A stretch of DNA of 22,007 nucleotides from Methanothrix sp. (GTDB taxonomy: Archaea > Halobacteriota > Methanosarcinia > Methanotrichales > Methanotrichaceae). Shown here piece after piece: positions 1-7,648 of this stretch. How positions within the stretch are numbered: the first letter of the stretch is position 1; each line of letters begins with the position of its first letter. Made by a program: the position numbers and the translations under genes. The notes beneath the pieces were generated by a model that searched no databases, had not been told where the DNA came from, and saw nothing but the letters and a program-made list of their open reading frames with translations. Location: the NCBI GenBank assembly GCA_028688175.1, contig JAQTYS010000014.1, positions 1-22,007 on the forward strand. The letters run 5' to 3'.

Positions 1-162
1 TGGACGAAGAGCACTGAATTAATTTATCACCTCCTGGACTGCCCAGCGGAGCTCTTCGCCAATGAACTCCGAATTTTTGAATATGAGAAATATGCTAGAG
101 CGCTTGGCACCTCTGAGTTATTGAATTATAACGATTCAGCTCCACTCGCTGAATCGTTATGA
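1..162 (+). CDS. 3' end of an unknown gene (partial, runs off left edge)
   Basis: The frame beginning at base 1 is open for 53 codons and stops at TGA 160-162; the other two plus frames close within about 20 bases. The residue mix (LIYHLLDCPAELFANELRIF, then EYEKYARALG) looks like an amphipathic helical protein end rather than random sequence. No start codon lies inside the window, so the gene must begin to the left. The family is not recognised. The last eleven codons and the stop lie in a perfect inverted repeat (128-160), so the natural end may have been altered, or the hairpin may act as its terminator. It could still be a chance open frame, because 53 codons is short. Confidence 0.4.
   Translation, partial: WTKSTELIYHLLDCPAELFANELRIFEYEKYARALGTSELLNYNDSAPLAESL
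128..160. repeat. Perfect 13-bp inverted repeat (hairpin, 7-nt loop)
   Basis: ATAACGATTCAGC (128-140) is followed after 7 bases by its exact reverse complement (148-160). On the plus strand a T6 run follows about 20 bases later (180-186). It could be a transcription terminator for the partial gene that ends inside it, or an end of a mobile element. The sequence shows the symmetry; the function is inferred. Confidence 0.6.
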
Positions 163-461
163 ATTCAGACCACCATCGAATTTTTTCAGGAAGAAATGGC
201 TTCCCTTCAAACCCAACGTCAAAATATTTAGGTAGAAATGTAGACGGTCAGTCGGTTCCGAAATGACAAAAAAACAGAGAGACATTCTTCAGGCGCTAAA
301 CTTGTGCGCCTGAACTTTTCGGTAGGTTGGGTTGGAACCGGTAATCTTAACTTTTAGCTTCATAGTCATCCCTGATATAGATCGTCAAGCTTTTTGGCTG
401 TTTCCTCAATCGTTTCATCTTTCGCTTTTCGCTTGGCTACTCCCTTGTCGCCGTCCCTCAG
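163..461. other. Gene-free stretch between the partial gene and the pyr operon
   Basis: No convincing gene is seen on either strand. The only structure is the hairpin at 288-314 with its A-run at 267-274. Immediately after the FAH stop codon the same minus-strand frame stays open for about 30 lysine- and glutamate-rich codons but lacks a start codon. Confidence 0.5.
264..314 (-). terminator. Probable terminator of the pyrD-pyrK-FAH operon
   Basis: TTCAGGCGC (288-296) pairs perfectly with GCGCCTGAA (306-314) across a 9-nt loop. Read on the minus strand, the hairpin is followed about 14 bases later by a T7 run (A-run on the plus strand at 267-274). It lies about 150 bases past the last gene of the minus-strand operon. 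U-rich tracts are the usual archaeal termination signal; the hairpin may be additional. Confidence 0.45.
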
Positions 462-1178
462 CTAAACCACAAAGTTTCTCAGAGTCCCAATCCCTTCGAT
501 CTCCACTTCCACAGCATCTCCTCTCTTCAGTGGCCCCACTCCTGGAGGCGTGCCCGTGGCAATCACATCGCCTGGCTCAAGGGTCATGACACCGCTTATG
601 AACTGCACCAGTTTCGGCACATCGAAGATCAGGTCGGAGGTGTTCGACTTTTGCACCACCTTTCCGTTGAGGCGCGTCTGGATATCTGCGTTAGAGGGAT
701 CGATTCTGCCGATCCAGGGGCCGAAAGGAGCAAAGGTGTCGAAGCTCTTGGCCCGCGTCCACTGGCCGTCTTTGCGCTGCAGATCGCGGGCCGTCACATC
801 GTTAAAACAGGTGTAGCCCATGATGTACTGCTCTGCCTCCGCTGCTGTGATATTCTTGCAGCGCTTTCCGATAACTACCGCCAGCTCCCCTTCGTAGTCC
901 ACCTGCGAGCTGGAAGAGGGATAAATGATATGCCCTTCCGGCTGCAGGACCGAGGAAGGCGGCTTTAAGAAGAGAATGGGCTCCTCAGGAAGCGGCATCT
1001 TCAGCTCCTCAGCATGCTTTGTGTAATTTAAACCCACGCAGACGATCTTAGTTGGCTGGCAGGGAGGCAAAAGGAATAATCCATCTACTCCCAGCACCTC
1101 TCCTCCGGAGATTATGCCATTCTCCTTGCTGTACGATCCCCCTCGGGCCACCCCATCCTTCATAAAACGAACTATCAT
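462..1178 (-). CDS. Fumarylacetoacetate hydrolase (FAH) family protein
   Basis: This 238-residue cytosolic enzyme belongs to the FAH family, which acts on 2-oxo/1,3-dicarbonyl acids (acylpyruvate hydrolysis, oxaloacetate decarboxylation or tautomerisation). The Mg/Mn ligands are visible as E96 and E98 in YEGELA and D127 in NDVTARD; their spacing is identical to that of FAHD1 (E71, E73, D102). The GLNY motif at 49-52 and the C-terminal GTLRN are also typical. I place the start at ATG 1178 (MIVRFMKDG) because GGAG lies 7-8 bases upstream; a longer in-frame start at 1247 would overlap pyrK by about 50 bases and lacks conserved sequence. The gene starts 16 bases after the pyrK stop, so it is the third gene of the pyrD-pyrK operon. 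The substrate cannot be told from sequence. Confidence 0.88.
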   Translation of the reverse strand: MIVRFMKDGVARGGSYSKENGIISGGEVLGVDGLFLLPPCQPTKIVCVGLNYTKHAEELKMPLPEEPILFLKPPSSVLQPEGHIIYPSSSSQVDYEGELAVVIGKRCKNITAAEAEQYIMGYTCFNDVTARDLQRKDGQWTRAKSFDTFAPFGPWIGRIDPSNADIQTRLNGKVVQKSNTSDLIFDVPKLVQFISGVMTLEPGDVIATGTPPGVGPLKRGDAVEVEIEGIGTLRNFVV

Positions 1179-1194
1179 TATTATCTTCTCCAAT

Positions 1195-1965
1195 TCATCC
1201 CCGGCATGGACCCTTGCTGCCGGTAGGACCCCGTCGGTATCGCCCAAATTCGCTCTCCTGAAGCCGGTCGGCCATGATCACCGGCCCTTCCACACAGACC
1301 CGCAGGCCGTCTGGGTCCAGGCAGCAGGAACCACAGATGCCTGCTGCGCATTTGAAATAGCGGTTGATGCAGGCCTGGGTCTTTTGGGCATGCTCTCGTG
1401 TTCGGGAGATTATATCCCACATCATCATCTCCGGACCGCAAAGGTAGATCTGATCGTAATCATAGAGGTTCAGCTCCTTCAGCCCGGATGCAACGCGACC
1501 GTGTATGCCCAGGGAGCCGTCGTCAGTGGTGATAATCGTATCTCCCAGAGCCTCAAACCTATCCAGGAAGATTAAGTCATCTCTTGATCGAAAGCCTAGC
1601 AGGCTGGCTACTTCATAACCTGATCCTTTAGCCTGCTCTCCCAGGAAAGCGAGAGGTGCAGTGCCCACCCCTCCGCCGATGAGCAGAATTCTCTTACCCC
1701 GCAGGACAAAGCCATTCCCCAGAGGGCCGCGCAGGCCTATGGTCCTTCCAGCACCTAAAGTGAAGAGCGCGGCTGAAGCTTTACCTACCGACTGAACAGT
1801 TATGGTATCCGGGCCCGAGAAGCTCATGGGAACCTCATCCACACCTCTGATCCAGACCATGACATACTGCCCTGGCGTTGGGTCCAGGTTTCTATCCAGC
1901 CGGAAGGTCCTGATGAGAGGAGCCTCCGAGCGCACTTCTTCTATGACTGAGTTTATGGGTCTCAT
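1195..1965 (-). CDS. pyrK: Dihydroorotate dehydrogenase electron-transfer subunit PyrK
   Basis: This 256-residue iron-sulfur flavoprotein passes electrons from the PyrD FMN through FAD and a [2Fe-2S] cluster to NAD+ in pyrimidine synthesis. Visible parts are an N-terminal FAD-binding barrel (about 1-90, with PGQYVMVW and VPMSFS), a nucleotide-binding domain opened by LLIGGGVGTAPL (94-105), CGPEMM at 176-181, and a C-terminal cluster site with C206, C211, C214 and C224 (C-x4-C-x2-C-x9-C). Length fits the family. Its ATG overlaps the pyrD stop in an ATGA arrangement, and the AAGGAG ribosome site lies inside the end of pyrD, which indicates translational coupling in equal amounts. About 28 residues follow the last cluster cysteine; they are basic and variable. 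Confidence 0.93.
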   Translation of the reverse strand: MRPINSVIEEVRSEAPLIRTFRLDRNLDPTPGQYVMVWIRGVDEVPMSFSGPDTITVQSVGKASAALFTLGAGRTIGLRGPLGNGFVLRGKRILLIGGGVGTAPLAFLGEQAKGSGYEVASLLGFRSRDDLIFLDRFEALGDTIITTDDGSLGIHGRVASGLKELNLYDYDQIYLCGPEMMMWDIISRTREHAQKTQACINRYFKCAAGICGSCCLDPDGLRVCVEGPVIMADRLQESEFGRYRRGPTGSKGPCRG

Positions 1966-2867
1966 TGAAGCTTCTCCTTACCGGCCAGGCCGCACAGCTC
2001 CTCCAATGTCATCGATTTTCTTTCCAGGTAGCGGGACAGGCCGGTTGTGATCTCCTCGAAGACGCCATAGCCCCTGAGAAGAGCTGTTCCCACCTGCACA
2101 GCCGAGGCTCCGGCCATGATCATCTCCACGGCATCTTCCCAGGTGGAGACACCGCCTACACCAATCACTGGAATTTCCAGGCGGCTGGCCAGCTCGTAGA
2201 CGCAGCGCACAGCCACAGGTTTAATGGCCGGACCGGACAGGCCGCCAAAGCGGTTACCAAGGATGGGATAGCCTGTCTCGATATCAATAGCCATGGCCTT
2301 GAGTGTGTTTATGGCCACAATGGCGTCTGCCCCGCCCCGCTGCGCCGCCAGGCCCAGCTCGACGATATCGGCAGTGTTGGGGGTCAGCTTGACCCAGACC
2401 GGCACATTTGAGGCAGCCTTCACGGCTCCTGTGACAGATTCTACCAGGTCGGGATAACGACCCAGCTCGCTGCCGTATTTTTCAGCATGGGGGCAGGAGA
2501 GGTTAAGCTCGAAGGCATCGGCCTTCAGGCAGCGGGCGATCTGGGCGAACTCTGCAGCAAAAGATCCGAAGATGCTGGCGATGACAGGCACCCCACTGGC
2601 GCGCGCTTTGTCTATCTCATCCTGAAAGTCTTTGTAAGAAGGATTGGGCAGGCCCATAGCATTGAGAAGGCCGCCGTCTACATGAACAATGGTGGGGCCG
2701 GGGTGGCCGTCGCGCGGCAACGATCCCACCGATTTGGTGACCACGCCGCCTGCGCCGGCTCTTGCGGCTCGACAAAGAGAGGCACCGGTGGTGCCCAGGA
2801 TGCCTGCCGCCAGCAGTATCGGATTATTGAGCTGCAGGCCGCCGGCATGAATGGAAAGGGATGGCAT
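1962..2867 (-). CDS. pyrD: Dihydroorotate dehydrogenase catalytic subunit PyrD (class 1B)
   Basis: This 301-residue FMN enzyme oxidises dihydroorotate to orotate, the fourth step of UMP synthesis. The TIM-barrel signatures are clear: NPILLAAG near residue 15, the FMN and substrate segment NAMGLPN (69-75), the catalytic loop LNLSCPH with base C125 (class 1 enzymes use Cys; class 2 use Ser), VWVKLTPN, and the phosphate-binding GVGGVSTWEDA plus AVQVGTAL near the C-terminus. Partnership with PyrK, encoded immediately downstream with a 4-base overlap, assigns it to the NAD-dependent heterotetrameric class 1B. The ATG has no clear ribosome-binding site, which fits a leaderless transcript from the TATA-like box about 25 bases upstream. 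Confidence 0.95.
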   Translation of the reverse strand: MPSLSIHAGGLQLNNPILLAAGILGTTGASLCRAARAGAGGVVTKSVGSLPRDGHPGPTIVHVDGGLLNAMGLPNPSYKDFQDEIDKARASGVPVIASIFGSFAAEFAQIARCLKADAFELNLSCPHAEKYGSELGRYPDLVESVTGAVKAASNVPVWVKLTPNTADIVELGLAAQRGGADAIVAINTLKAMAIDIETGYPILGNRFGGLSGPAIKPVAVRCVYELASRLEIPVIGVGGVSTWEDAVEMIMAGASAVQVGTALLRGYGVFEEITTGLSRYLERKSMTLEELCGLAGKEKLQ

Positions 2868-2888
2868 GAGAAAGATGATCTGCCGGGC

Positions 2889-2974
2889 AAGATAAAAGGC
2901 TTATTAATCGTCTTAATCGTCGGAAAATTAGATCGTTCTCTGCGGCTGATTGAAATATCAAATGCAGAGAACGA
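2889..2974 (-). promoter_or_regulatory. pyr operon promoter region with tandem 9-bp repeat and 11-bp inverted repeat
   Basis: Three elements lie in the 150-bp space upstream of pyrD. A TATA-like CTTTTATC (minus strand, 2889-2896) is placed so that transcription would start at or next to the pyrD ATG. Just upstream is a tandem direct repeat of TTAATCGTC (2904-2912 and 2913-2921, plus-strand letters). Further upstream is a perfect 11-bp inverted repeat, TCGTTCTCTGC (2933-2943) and GCAGAGAACGA (2964-2974), with a 20-nt spacer. The repeats are directly visible; a regulator site, or a terminator for the upstream stress-protein gene, is inferred. Confidence 0.45.
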
Positions 2975-3018
2975 CTCTGCTGGCCTTTTCGGTGGTTTTA
3001 TGGCTATGCGTTGCCTTT

Positions 3019-3954
3019 TTAGCTTGTTATGGGACGGATCACCATAACAGGGCTTAATGCCAGGCGGGCCACATCAAAGGTCGTGCTCCCCACGCGAATC
3101 TGTCGGCTCCAGCTTTTTCCCTGAGAGCCCATCATAATCAGGGAGACATCTTGGCTCTTGGCCAAAGAGAGGATCTCCTGCGCAGCATGGCCCATCAGGA
3201 CATGAACCGTGATCTTTCTGTCCTGGCCTGCCAGTTCTTCACGCAATAAATTAAGTCTCTTCGCCGCCTCATCGAAATCCTCCTCTTTGGATATCACATG
3301 CACCAGCAAGATCTCCCGCACGCCGGTCAGATCCTTAGCTGCAGATATTGCCTTCTCACCTGCGTCTGAGAAGTCAGTAGTAAGCAACACTCTGGAGAAT
3401 ATGTCCCGACAGAATCCTTCCGGTTCTCCGCCTTTGCCGCCCTCCAGGATCTTGTGGCGAATGATGAGCAGATCTGTATGGCCGTGCCTGAGTACCTCAG
3501 TAGAGACAGACCCCAGGAGCATGCCCTCTATCAGCCCTTTGCCCTGTGCCCCCATGCAAATGAGTGAGGCCTTCTCTTCTGCAGCCGTCTTAATGATGGC
3601 TTCACCCACACTGCCTCCCTCTATGATCTTCAGCCCCGATCCCGGCTTCAGCCTCTTCATATCAACCCCGTCCGCGCCGCTCATCGGTTCTACGATGACC
3701 TTTAAAATCGGCCGAACGGAGAGGCCTTTCTCACCCATATGAGATAGGTGATCAGCCTGCTCGGCAAGCCTGGTCTCTGCCTCATCGATAAGAGAGTCAT
3801 AGCTCCATCCTTTCCTCTCCAGGTTCATGGGATTGCCGCCGTCCACCACATTAAGAAGCACGACCTCTTCTATGCCCGGCATCTCTGCCAGGCACTCTTG
3901 CATCTTGTGGGCATAGCTGGAGAAGTCGGTGGGAACCAGAACTTTTTTGAACAT
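3019..3954 (-). CDS. Tandem-domain universal stress protein (UspA family)
   Basis: This 311-residue cytosolic protein consists of two UspA (Rossmann-like) domains, roughly 1-168 and 185-311. Each begins with the family strand and TDFS motif (KVLVPTDFS; RVLLTTDFS) and each carries the complete ATP-binding signature G-x2-G-x9-G-S: G135, G138, G148, S149 in the first and G276, G279, G289, S290 in the second. ATP binding is therefore expected in both halves, and the fused pair mimics the usual Usp dimer. Its physiological role is not predictable. It is transcribed away from the alkylsulfatase-like gene, with a 98-bp shared upstream region; AGGA precedes the ATG. Confidence 0.92.
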   Translation of the reverse strand: MFKKVLVPTDFSSYAHKMQECLAEMPGIEEVVLLNVVDGGNPMNLERKGWSYDSLIDEAETRLAEQADHLSHMGEKGLSVRPILKVIVEPMSGADGVDMKRLKPGSGLKIIEGGSVGEAIIKTAAEEKASLICMGAQGKGLIEGMLLGSVSTEVLRHGHTDLLIIRHKILEGGKGGEPEGFCRDIFSRVLLTTDFSDAGEKAISAAKDLTGVREILLVHVISKEEDFDEAAKRLNLLREELAGQDRKITVHVLMGHAAQEILSLAKSQDVSLIMMGSQGKSWSRQIRVGSTTFDVARLALSPVMVIRPITS

Positions 3955-4052
3955 AGAATATCCTCTATCCTCACTTAAACTACAAAATATATCAATTTAG
4001 TGGGTTCATCCGAGCGGCCTTGTAAAATGTAAAGGAACAGGAGCGAAAGAAG
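3955..4052. promoter_or_regulatory. Divergent promoter region between usp and the alkylsulfatase-like gene
   Basis: The 98-bp spacer contains one conspicuous AT-rich TATA-like tract, AAAATATAT (about 3985-3993). It is roughly palindromic in base content and is placed about 30 bases upstream of the usp leader on the minus strand and about 60 bases upstream of the plus-strand ATG. On the plus side, GGAG (4040-4043) lies nine bases before ATG 4053. Confidence 0.4.
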
Positions 4053-6044
4053 ATGAAAATTGGTCGAAAGGCACTTCTAGTAACTGCTATCTTATTGATG
4101 GCTGTAATACATGTTGTATATGCAAGCGAAATTTCAGTCGCTGGTGGAGCATCCGGCAACTCAATTAGAAACAATGCAACTGAATACACCATTGCTGCCA
4201 ACCTGAAGGCAAACAATACCCCTGCATGGAATAATAATGAGGAAGACTTCAATTTTGCGGCTTCGGGATTTATGGCAACTGACGATCCCTTGGTTATTCC
4301 CTCTGTCTACCCGAATTATACCTCCTGGAATATGGAAGTATTTTCATACCAAAATAATGGTACCTGTCCGGATTCAATAAATCCGCTTCTGTACAGGCAT
4401 GCACAATTGAATAACATCAATGGTTTATTCGAAGTTGTCCCGGGTATTTACCAGGTCAGGGGATATGATATAACCGCAATGAGCCTTATCAAGGGGAATA
4501 CTGGCTGGATAGTCATCGATCCCATGCATTCGGTTGAGACAGCACAAGCTGCCATGAGCCTGGTAAACAGGACATTAGGAAATTTTCCGGTGAAGGCTGT
4601 CATCTACTCACACCCACATGTAGACCACTACCAGGGAGTAAAAGGAGTAGTCACTGACGAGGAATTTGCAGCCGGCGATGTCGAGATCATCGCACCTGTC
4701 GGATTCATGGAGCATGCGGTCAGTGAGAATGTGTATGCGGGAACTGCAATGCAACGCCGGGCCAAGTATATGTATGGACTTCCGCTTCCCCGAGATGAGA
4801 AAGGTCTTGTCGATAACGGTCTTGGCAAATATCCATCAATTGGGATGGCTTCCCTTATTCCACCCACAATCGATATTAACAGAACCGGTCAAACATTGAC
4901 TATTGACGGAGTCAAGATGGAGTTTCAGTATACCACGAATACCGAAGCTCCCGTTGAAATGAACATCTGGTTCCCGGATCATAAGGCACTTTTTATGGCT
5001 GAAAACTGCGTGGGAACTCTTCATAATATCCTGACCCTTCGCGGAGCACAGGTGAGAGATCCGCTTTCATGGGCTGAATTCCTTGACGAAGCACGAAGAT
5101 CATACGGCAATCAGGCAGAAGTTGTTTTCACTGCGCATAACTGGCCGAGGTTCGGGAATGATAAGGTTATTGAACTTCTCGAAAACCAGCGAGACATGTA
5201 CAAATATATCAATGACCAGACCCTGAATCTCATTAATAAGGGATATACCATGGATGAGATCTCGAATATGATCACTCTTCCCGAATCCTTACAAGAATAC
5301 TGGTATACCCATGGGTTTTACGGCCAGATCTATATGGGTGTGAAAGCAACATATCAGAAATATCTTGGATTTTATGATGCAAATCCCATTAATCTAAAGC
5401 GCCTTCCTCCGGTGGAGTATGCCCAGAACATAACCAGGTATATGGGAGGAGCGGATGCAGCCATGCAGAGACTTTCTGATGATTATAAAGCTGGGAGGTA
5501 TGAACTGGTAGCCTCCATCGCGAATTATCTCGTCTTTGCAGACCCGACCAATATGGAGGCCAGGAAGATGGAAGCTGCTGCTCTTGAACAGCTAGGATAT
5601 CAAGCAGAATCGGGTCCGGCGCGCAATGCCTACCTGGTCGGAGCTTTGGAACTGCGCAGTACCGAACTGGTGCAGGGAAGGACGATGATATCCGCAGACG
5701 TGATGTCTGCTATGTCTTTAAGTCAGCTCCTTGATTATCTTGCAGTCAGGCTCAATGCAGCGAAAGCTAATGGAGAAGATTTCAAGATGAACCTGATAAT
5801 CAACAATACATCCGACAAGGCACTAATTCAGGTCAACAATAGTGTGCTTAATTTCTGGTTGGATGAATCCTCGACACAAGCCGATGTTACCGTCGATATG
5901 CCTCGCAAGACTCTTGAACAACTGGCACTTGATCCATCTGTTCCTCTGGTAGACGTGATTAACACCGGAGATTCCTCAGTGTTTGAACGATTTATCGGGA
6001 TGCTTGATGTGTTCGATGCAGGGTTTAATATTGTCCTTCCCTAA
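4053..6044 (+). CDS. Secreted alkylsulfatase-like metallo-beta-lactamase (SdsA1/BDS1 type)
   Basis: This 663-residue protein has an N-terminal signal peptide (about 1-24, cut near VYAS). The family hydrolyses alkyl sulfate esters with a binuclear zinc centre. H187, H189, D191 and H192 form the HPHVDH motif; E298 (TEAPVE), E317 (MAEN) and H362 (HNWPRFG) have exactly the spacing of SdsA1 Glu280, Glu299 and His344. A helical dimerisation domain (about 440-530) and a C-terminal SCP2-like domain (about 540-660) complete the three-domain layout. No active-site residue is missing. RBS GGAG precedes the ATG. The gene stands alone between a divergent stress gene and a convergent ATPase. The family is mainly bacterial, so acquisition by transfer is likely; the true substrate in a methanogen is unknown. 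Confidence 0.88.
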   Translation: MKIGRKALLVTAILLMAVIHVVYASEISVAGGASGNSIRNNATEYTIAANLKANNTPAWNNNEEDFNFAASGFMATDDPLVIPSVYPNYTSWNMEVFSYQNNGTCPDSINPLLYRHAQLNNINGLFEVVPGIYQVRGYDITAMSLIKGNTGWIVIDPMHSVETAQAAMSLVNRTLGNFPVKAVIYSHPHVDHYQGVKGVVTDEEFAAGDVEIIAPVGFMEHAVSENVYAGTAMQRRAKYMYGLPLPRDEKGLVDNGLGKYPSIGMASLIPPTIDINRTGQTLTIDGVKMEFQYTTNTEAPVEMNIWFPDHKALFMAENCVGTLHNILTLRGAQVRDPLSWAEFLDEARRSYGNQAEVVFTAHNWPRFGNDKVIELLENQRDMYKYINDQTLNLINKGYTMDEISNMITLPESLQEYWYTHGFYGQIYMGVKATYQKYLGFYDANPINLKRLPPVEYAQNITRYMGGADAAMQRLSDDYKAGRYELVASIANYLVFADPTNMEARKMEAAALEQLGYQAESGPARNAYLVGALELRSTELVQGRTMISADVMSAMSLSQLLDYLAVRLNAAKANGEDFKMNLIINNTSDKALIQVNNSVLNFWLDESSTQADVTVDMPRKTLEQLALDPSVPLVDVINTGDSSVFERFIGMLDVFDAGFNIVLP

Positions 6045-6064
6045 AAAACATCAGAAAACAGGAT

Positions 6065-6084
6065 GGGATGGCAACACTCATCCC
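6065..6084. terminator. Bidirectional terminator between convergent genes
   Basis: GGGATG (6065-6070) and CATCCC (6079-6084) form a 6-bp stem with an 8-nt loop. A T-rich tract follows on the plus strand (6088-6099), and A-runs upstream (6043-6058) provide T-runs for the minus strand. It sits in the 45-bp space between two convergent stop codons. Confidence 0.55.
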
Positions 6085-6089
6085 GCCTT

Positions 6090-6980
6090 TTATTCTTTTG
6101 CATAAAGATCTTCTGCCACCTGCATGAGTGAATCTCCCAATACCTCCCGGCCGTAGTCAGGCAGTATGGTAATGCGCTTTTCCCGGTAGCATTCCTTCAG
6201 CTCCTGGATGTAAGCTGTTTGAGATGCCTTCTTCTCCCGGCAAAACCGGCAGTCGCAGTCCAAGATCACATGGTTGATAATAATAGAGGAGACTGTAACA
6301 CCGTGCGACTCTACCGTCTCAATCAGGCGGCGGCTTTCTTCCACTGCTGCTTTTTCAGGGATGGTGACGATAGTGATGCTGGATGCCTGCGGATCGATGA
6401 GTGCCAAGCGCATGGTCTCGGCTTTCAGGCGCATGGTCCGAACTTCCGAGAGAATGCGGTCGGCAAACCCTGGCTGCAGAAGGTCGAGCATCCCCATCCA
6501 CCTGTTTCTCATGCCCAGCACTTTTGTGACAAATCCAGTGGTGATGGATGGCAGTTGCAGCAAAGGCAGGACCATGGCTGTCGGGGCCGAGTCTATGACC
6601 ACGAAGTCGTACTTCTTTTCAGTGTAGATGTCATTTAATTTGTCCATGAAGATCATTTCGGAGACGCCGGGCATGTTTCCGAAGTCTTCGGGCTTAACCT
6701 CCACCTCAAAGAGACCGAAGAGAGCTGTGAAGATGTTCTTGTATCTGCGAAAGAAGCTCCCGGCCTCCTCAGCCAGATCGGGTTCATAAGCATAGAGATG
6801 CTCGCGGATCTTTCGCGGCTTGCTTCCCAAGTCGATATCGAAGATGTCAGAGAGAGAATGGGCCGGGTCCATGGAGAAGACCAGGGTATCCTTGCCCTGA
6901 TGCGCTTTCCAGATGCCGGATGCTGCCGAGCAGACGCTTTTTCCCACGCCTCCTTTGCCGGCCACATAGATCAGTTTCAT
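6090..6980 (-). CDS. ArsA/Get3-family ATPase
   Basis: This P-loop ATPase of the deviant Walker A type has about 296 residues. Numbered from ATG 6980, it shows GKGGVGKS at 8-15, the switch I-like DPAHS at 38-42, the switch II-like DSAPT at 130-134, and a cysteine cluster C242-x-C244-x2-C247 matching the region where Get3 dimers bind zinc. Single-domain length and the cysteines point to a Get3-like homodimer rather than the double-domain arsenite pump ATPase; no arsB or arsR is nearby. In archaea such proteins may handle tail-anchored membrane proteins, which remains inference. A TTG at 7028 would add 16 residues but has no ribosome site and precedes the conserved start MKLIYVAGKGG, so I prefer the ATG, though its own RBS is weak. 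Confidence 0.85.
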   Translation of the reverse strand: MKLIYVAGKGGVGKSVCSAASGIWKAHQGKDTLVFSMDPAHSLSDIFDIDLGSKPRKIREHLYAYEPDLAEEAGSFFRRYKNIFTALFGLFEVEVKPEDFGNMPGVSEMIFMDKLNDIYTEKKYDFVVIDSAPTAMVLPLLQLPSITTGFVTKVLGMRNRWMGMLDLLQPGFADRILSEVRTMRLKAETMRLALIDPQASSITIVTIPEKAAVEESRRLIETVESHGVTVSSIIINHVILDCDCRFCREKKASQTAYIQELKECYREKRITILPDYGREVLGDSLMQVAEDLYAKE

Positions 6981-7034
6981 AGCTTCCTGATTTTCCCAGA
7001 GGGATTTAATGTTTTTGCGCTGCAACAAAAGGTT

Positions 7035-7079
7035 TTTCTACTTCCTAGACATTTTATTAGACTTAATTATAAAAGGGGG
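7035..7079 (+). promoter_or_regulatory. Promoter region of the first small repeat protein
   Basis: TTTCTACTTCCT (7035-7046) is identical to a 12-mer upstream of the second paralogue. TATA-like ATTTTATTA (7051-7059) and TTATAAAA (7067-7074) follow. GGGGG (7075-7079) may serve as ribosome site for the TTG start at 7088. Confidence 0.4.
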
Positions 7080-7087
7080 CGAAAGGT

Positions 7088-7510
7088 TTGAGAAAGAACA
7101 TTTTTCTGATCGGCATATTTATCCTGTGGGCATTAGCTGCACATGGCGGCGCAGGCTCAGGGGCGACTGGTCTGGACATCATGGGAAGCGAGGCGAACAA
7201 CACCACGATTATAGCGCCGGACGGCACACCGGTTGAGGTGAATATCATCGGCAGTACCGCCAGCAACATTCAGATAGGCCGCCCGGCAGAAGTGATCGAC
7301 AGGCATGGAAAAGAGTGCGGGGGATGTGCTCCATGCGGCGAGAAGAAGTGCTATGAAACCCCATGGGACGACTTCAAGAGGCCGCTATGCTATCCCTGGA
7401 GTTCCTATATTCCCACCAGATACAACCGGCCGCTCATCAAAAAAGATCAGGCATACGTAAGCACTGCGCCAAAGATCCTCACCCTGGGAAGTGTAGCGAC
7501 AAAAGCATAA
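7088..7510 (+). CDS. Small secreted protein with two 22-residue-spaced GS/NNT repeats (paralogue 1)
   Basis: This 140-residue protein of unrecognised family has a signal peptide (about 1-22). The mature part opens with two copies of a 13-residue motif spaced exactly 22 residues: LDIMGSEANNTTI (29-41) and VNIIGSTASNIQI (51-63). The consensus is hydrophobic-x-I-x-G-S-x3-N-x2-I, which resembles short beta-strand turns. A cysteine-rich segment follows (CGGCAPCGEKKC, 77-88), then a YPW motif at 102-104. NNT at 38-40 is a possible N-glycosylation site. The start is TTG after GGGGG and GAAAGG. Its neighbour 210 bases downstream is a clear paralogue, and the two promoters share a 12-mer. Function is unknown; a cell-surface role is inferred from the signal peptide. 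Confidence 0.75.
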   Translation: MRKNIFLIGIFILWALAAHGGAGSGATGLDIMGSEANNTTIIAPDGTPVEVNIIGSTASNIQIGRPAEVIDRHGKECGGCAPCGEKKCYETPWDDFKRPLCYPWSSYIPTRYNRPLIKKDQAYVSTAPKILTLGSVATKA

Positions 7511-7648
7511 GTTTAAAAGTATTATTTTTATATTCTTTTTATGCTTTTCCCGGAGCAGTCCTGAGATTACTCCCGATAATTGCCACACTTTATTTAAAAA
7601 ATTTTCCAATAATATATGATTAATCCTAACTTATCGGCCCGAAAGATA

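Noticed and set aside
241..360. A tRNA or other known stable RNA near 250-350
   Set aside because: There is a stem-loop at 288-314 but no cloverleaf, no T-arm consensus and no CCA-compatible acceptor.
2487..3047. A 186-codon plus-strand open frame across pyrD and its upstream region
   Set aside because: It is antisense to pyrD conserved motifs and contains no recognisable domain.
7026..7028. TTG at 7028 as the ArsA/Get3-type start
   Set aside because: It has no ribosome site, and the 16 added residues precede the conserved beta-strand that normally opens this family.
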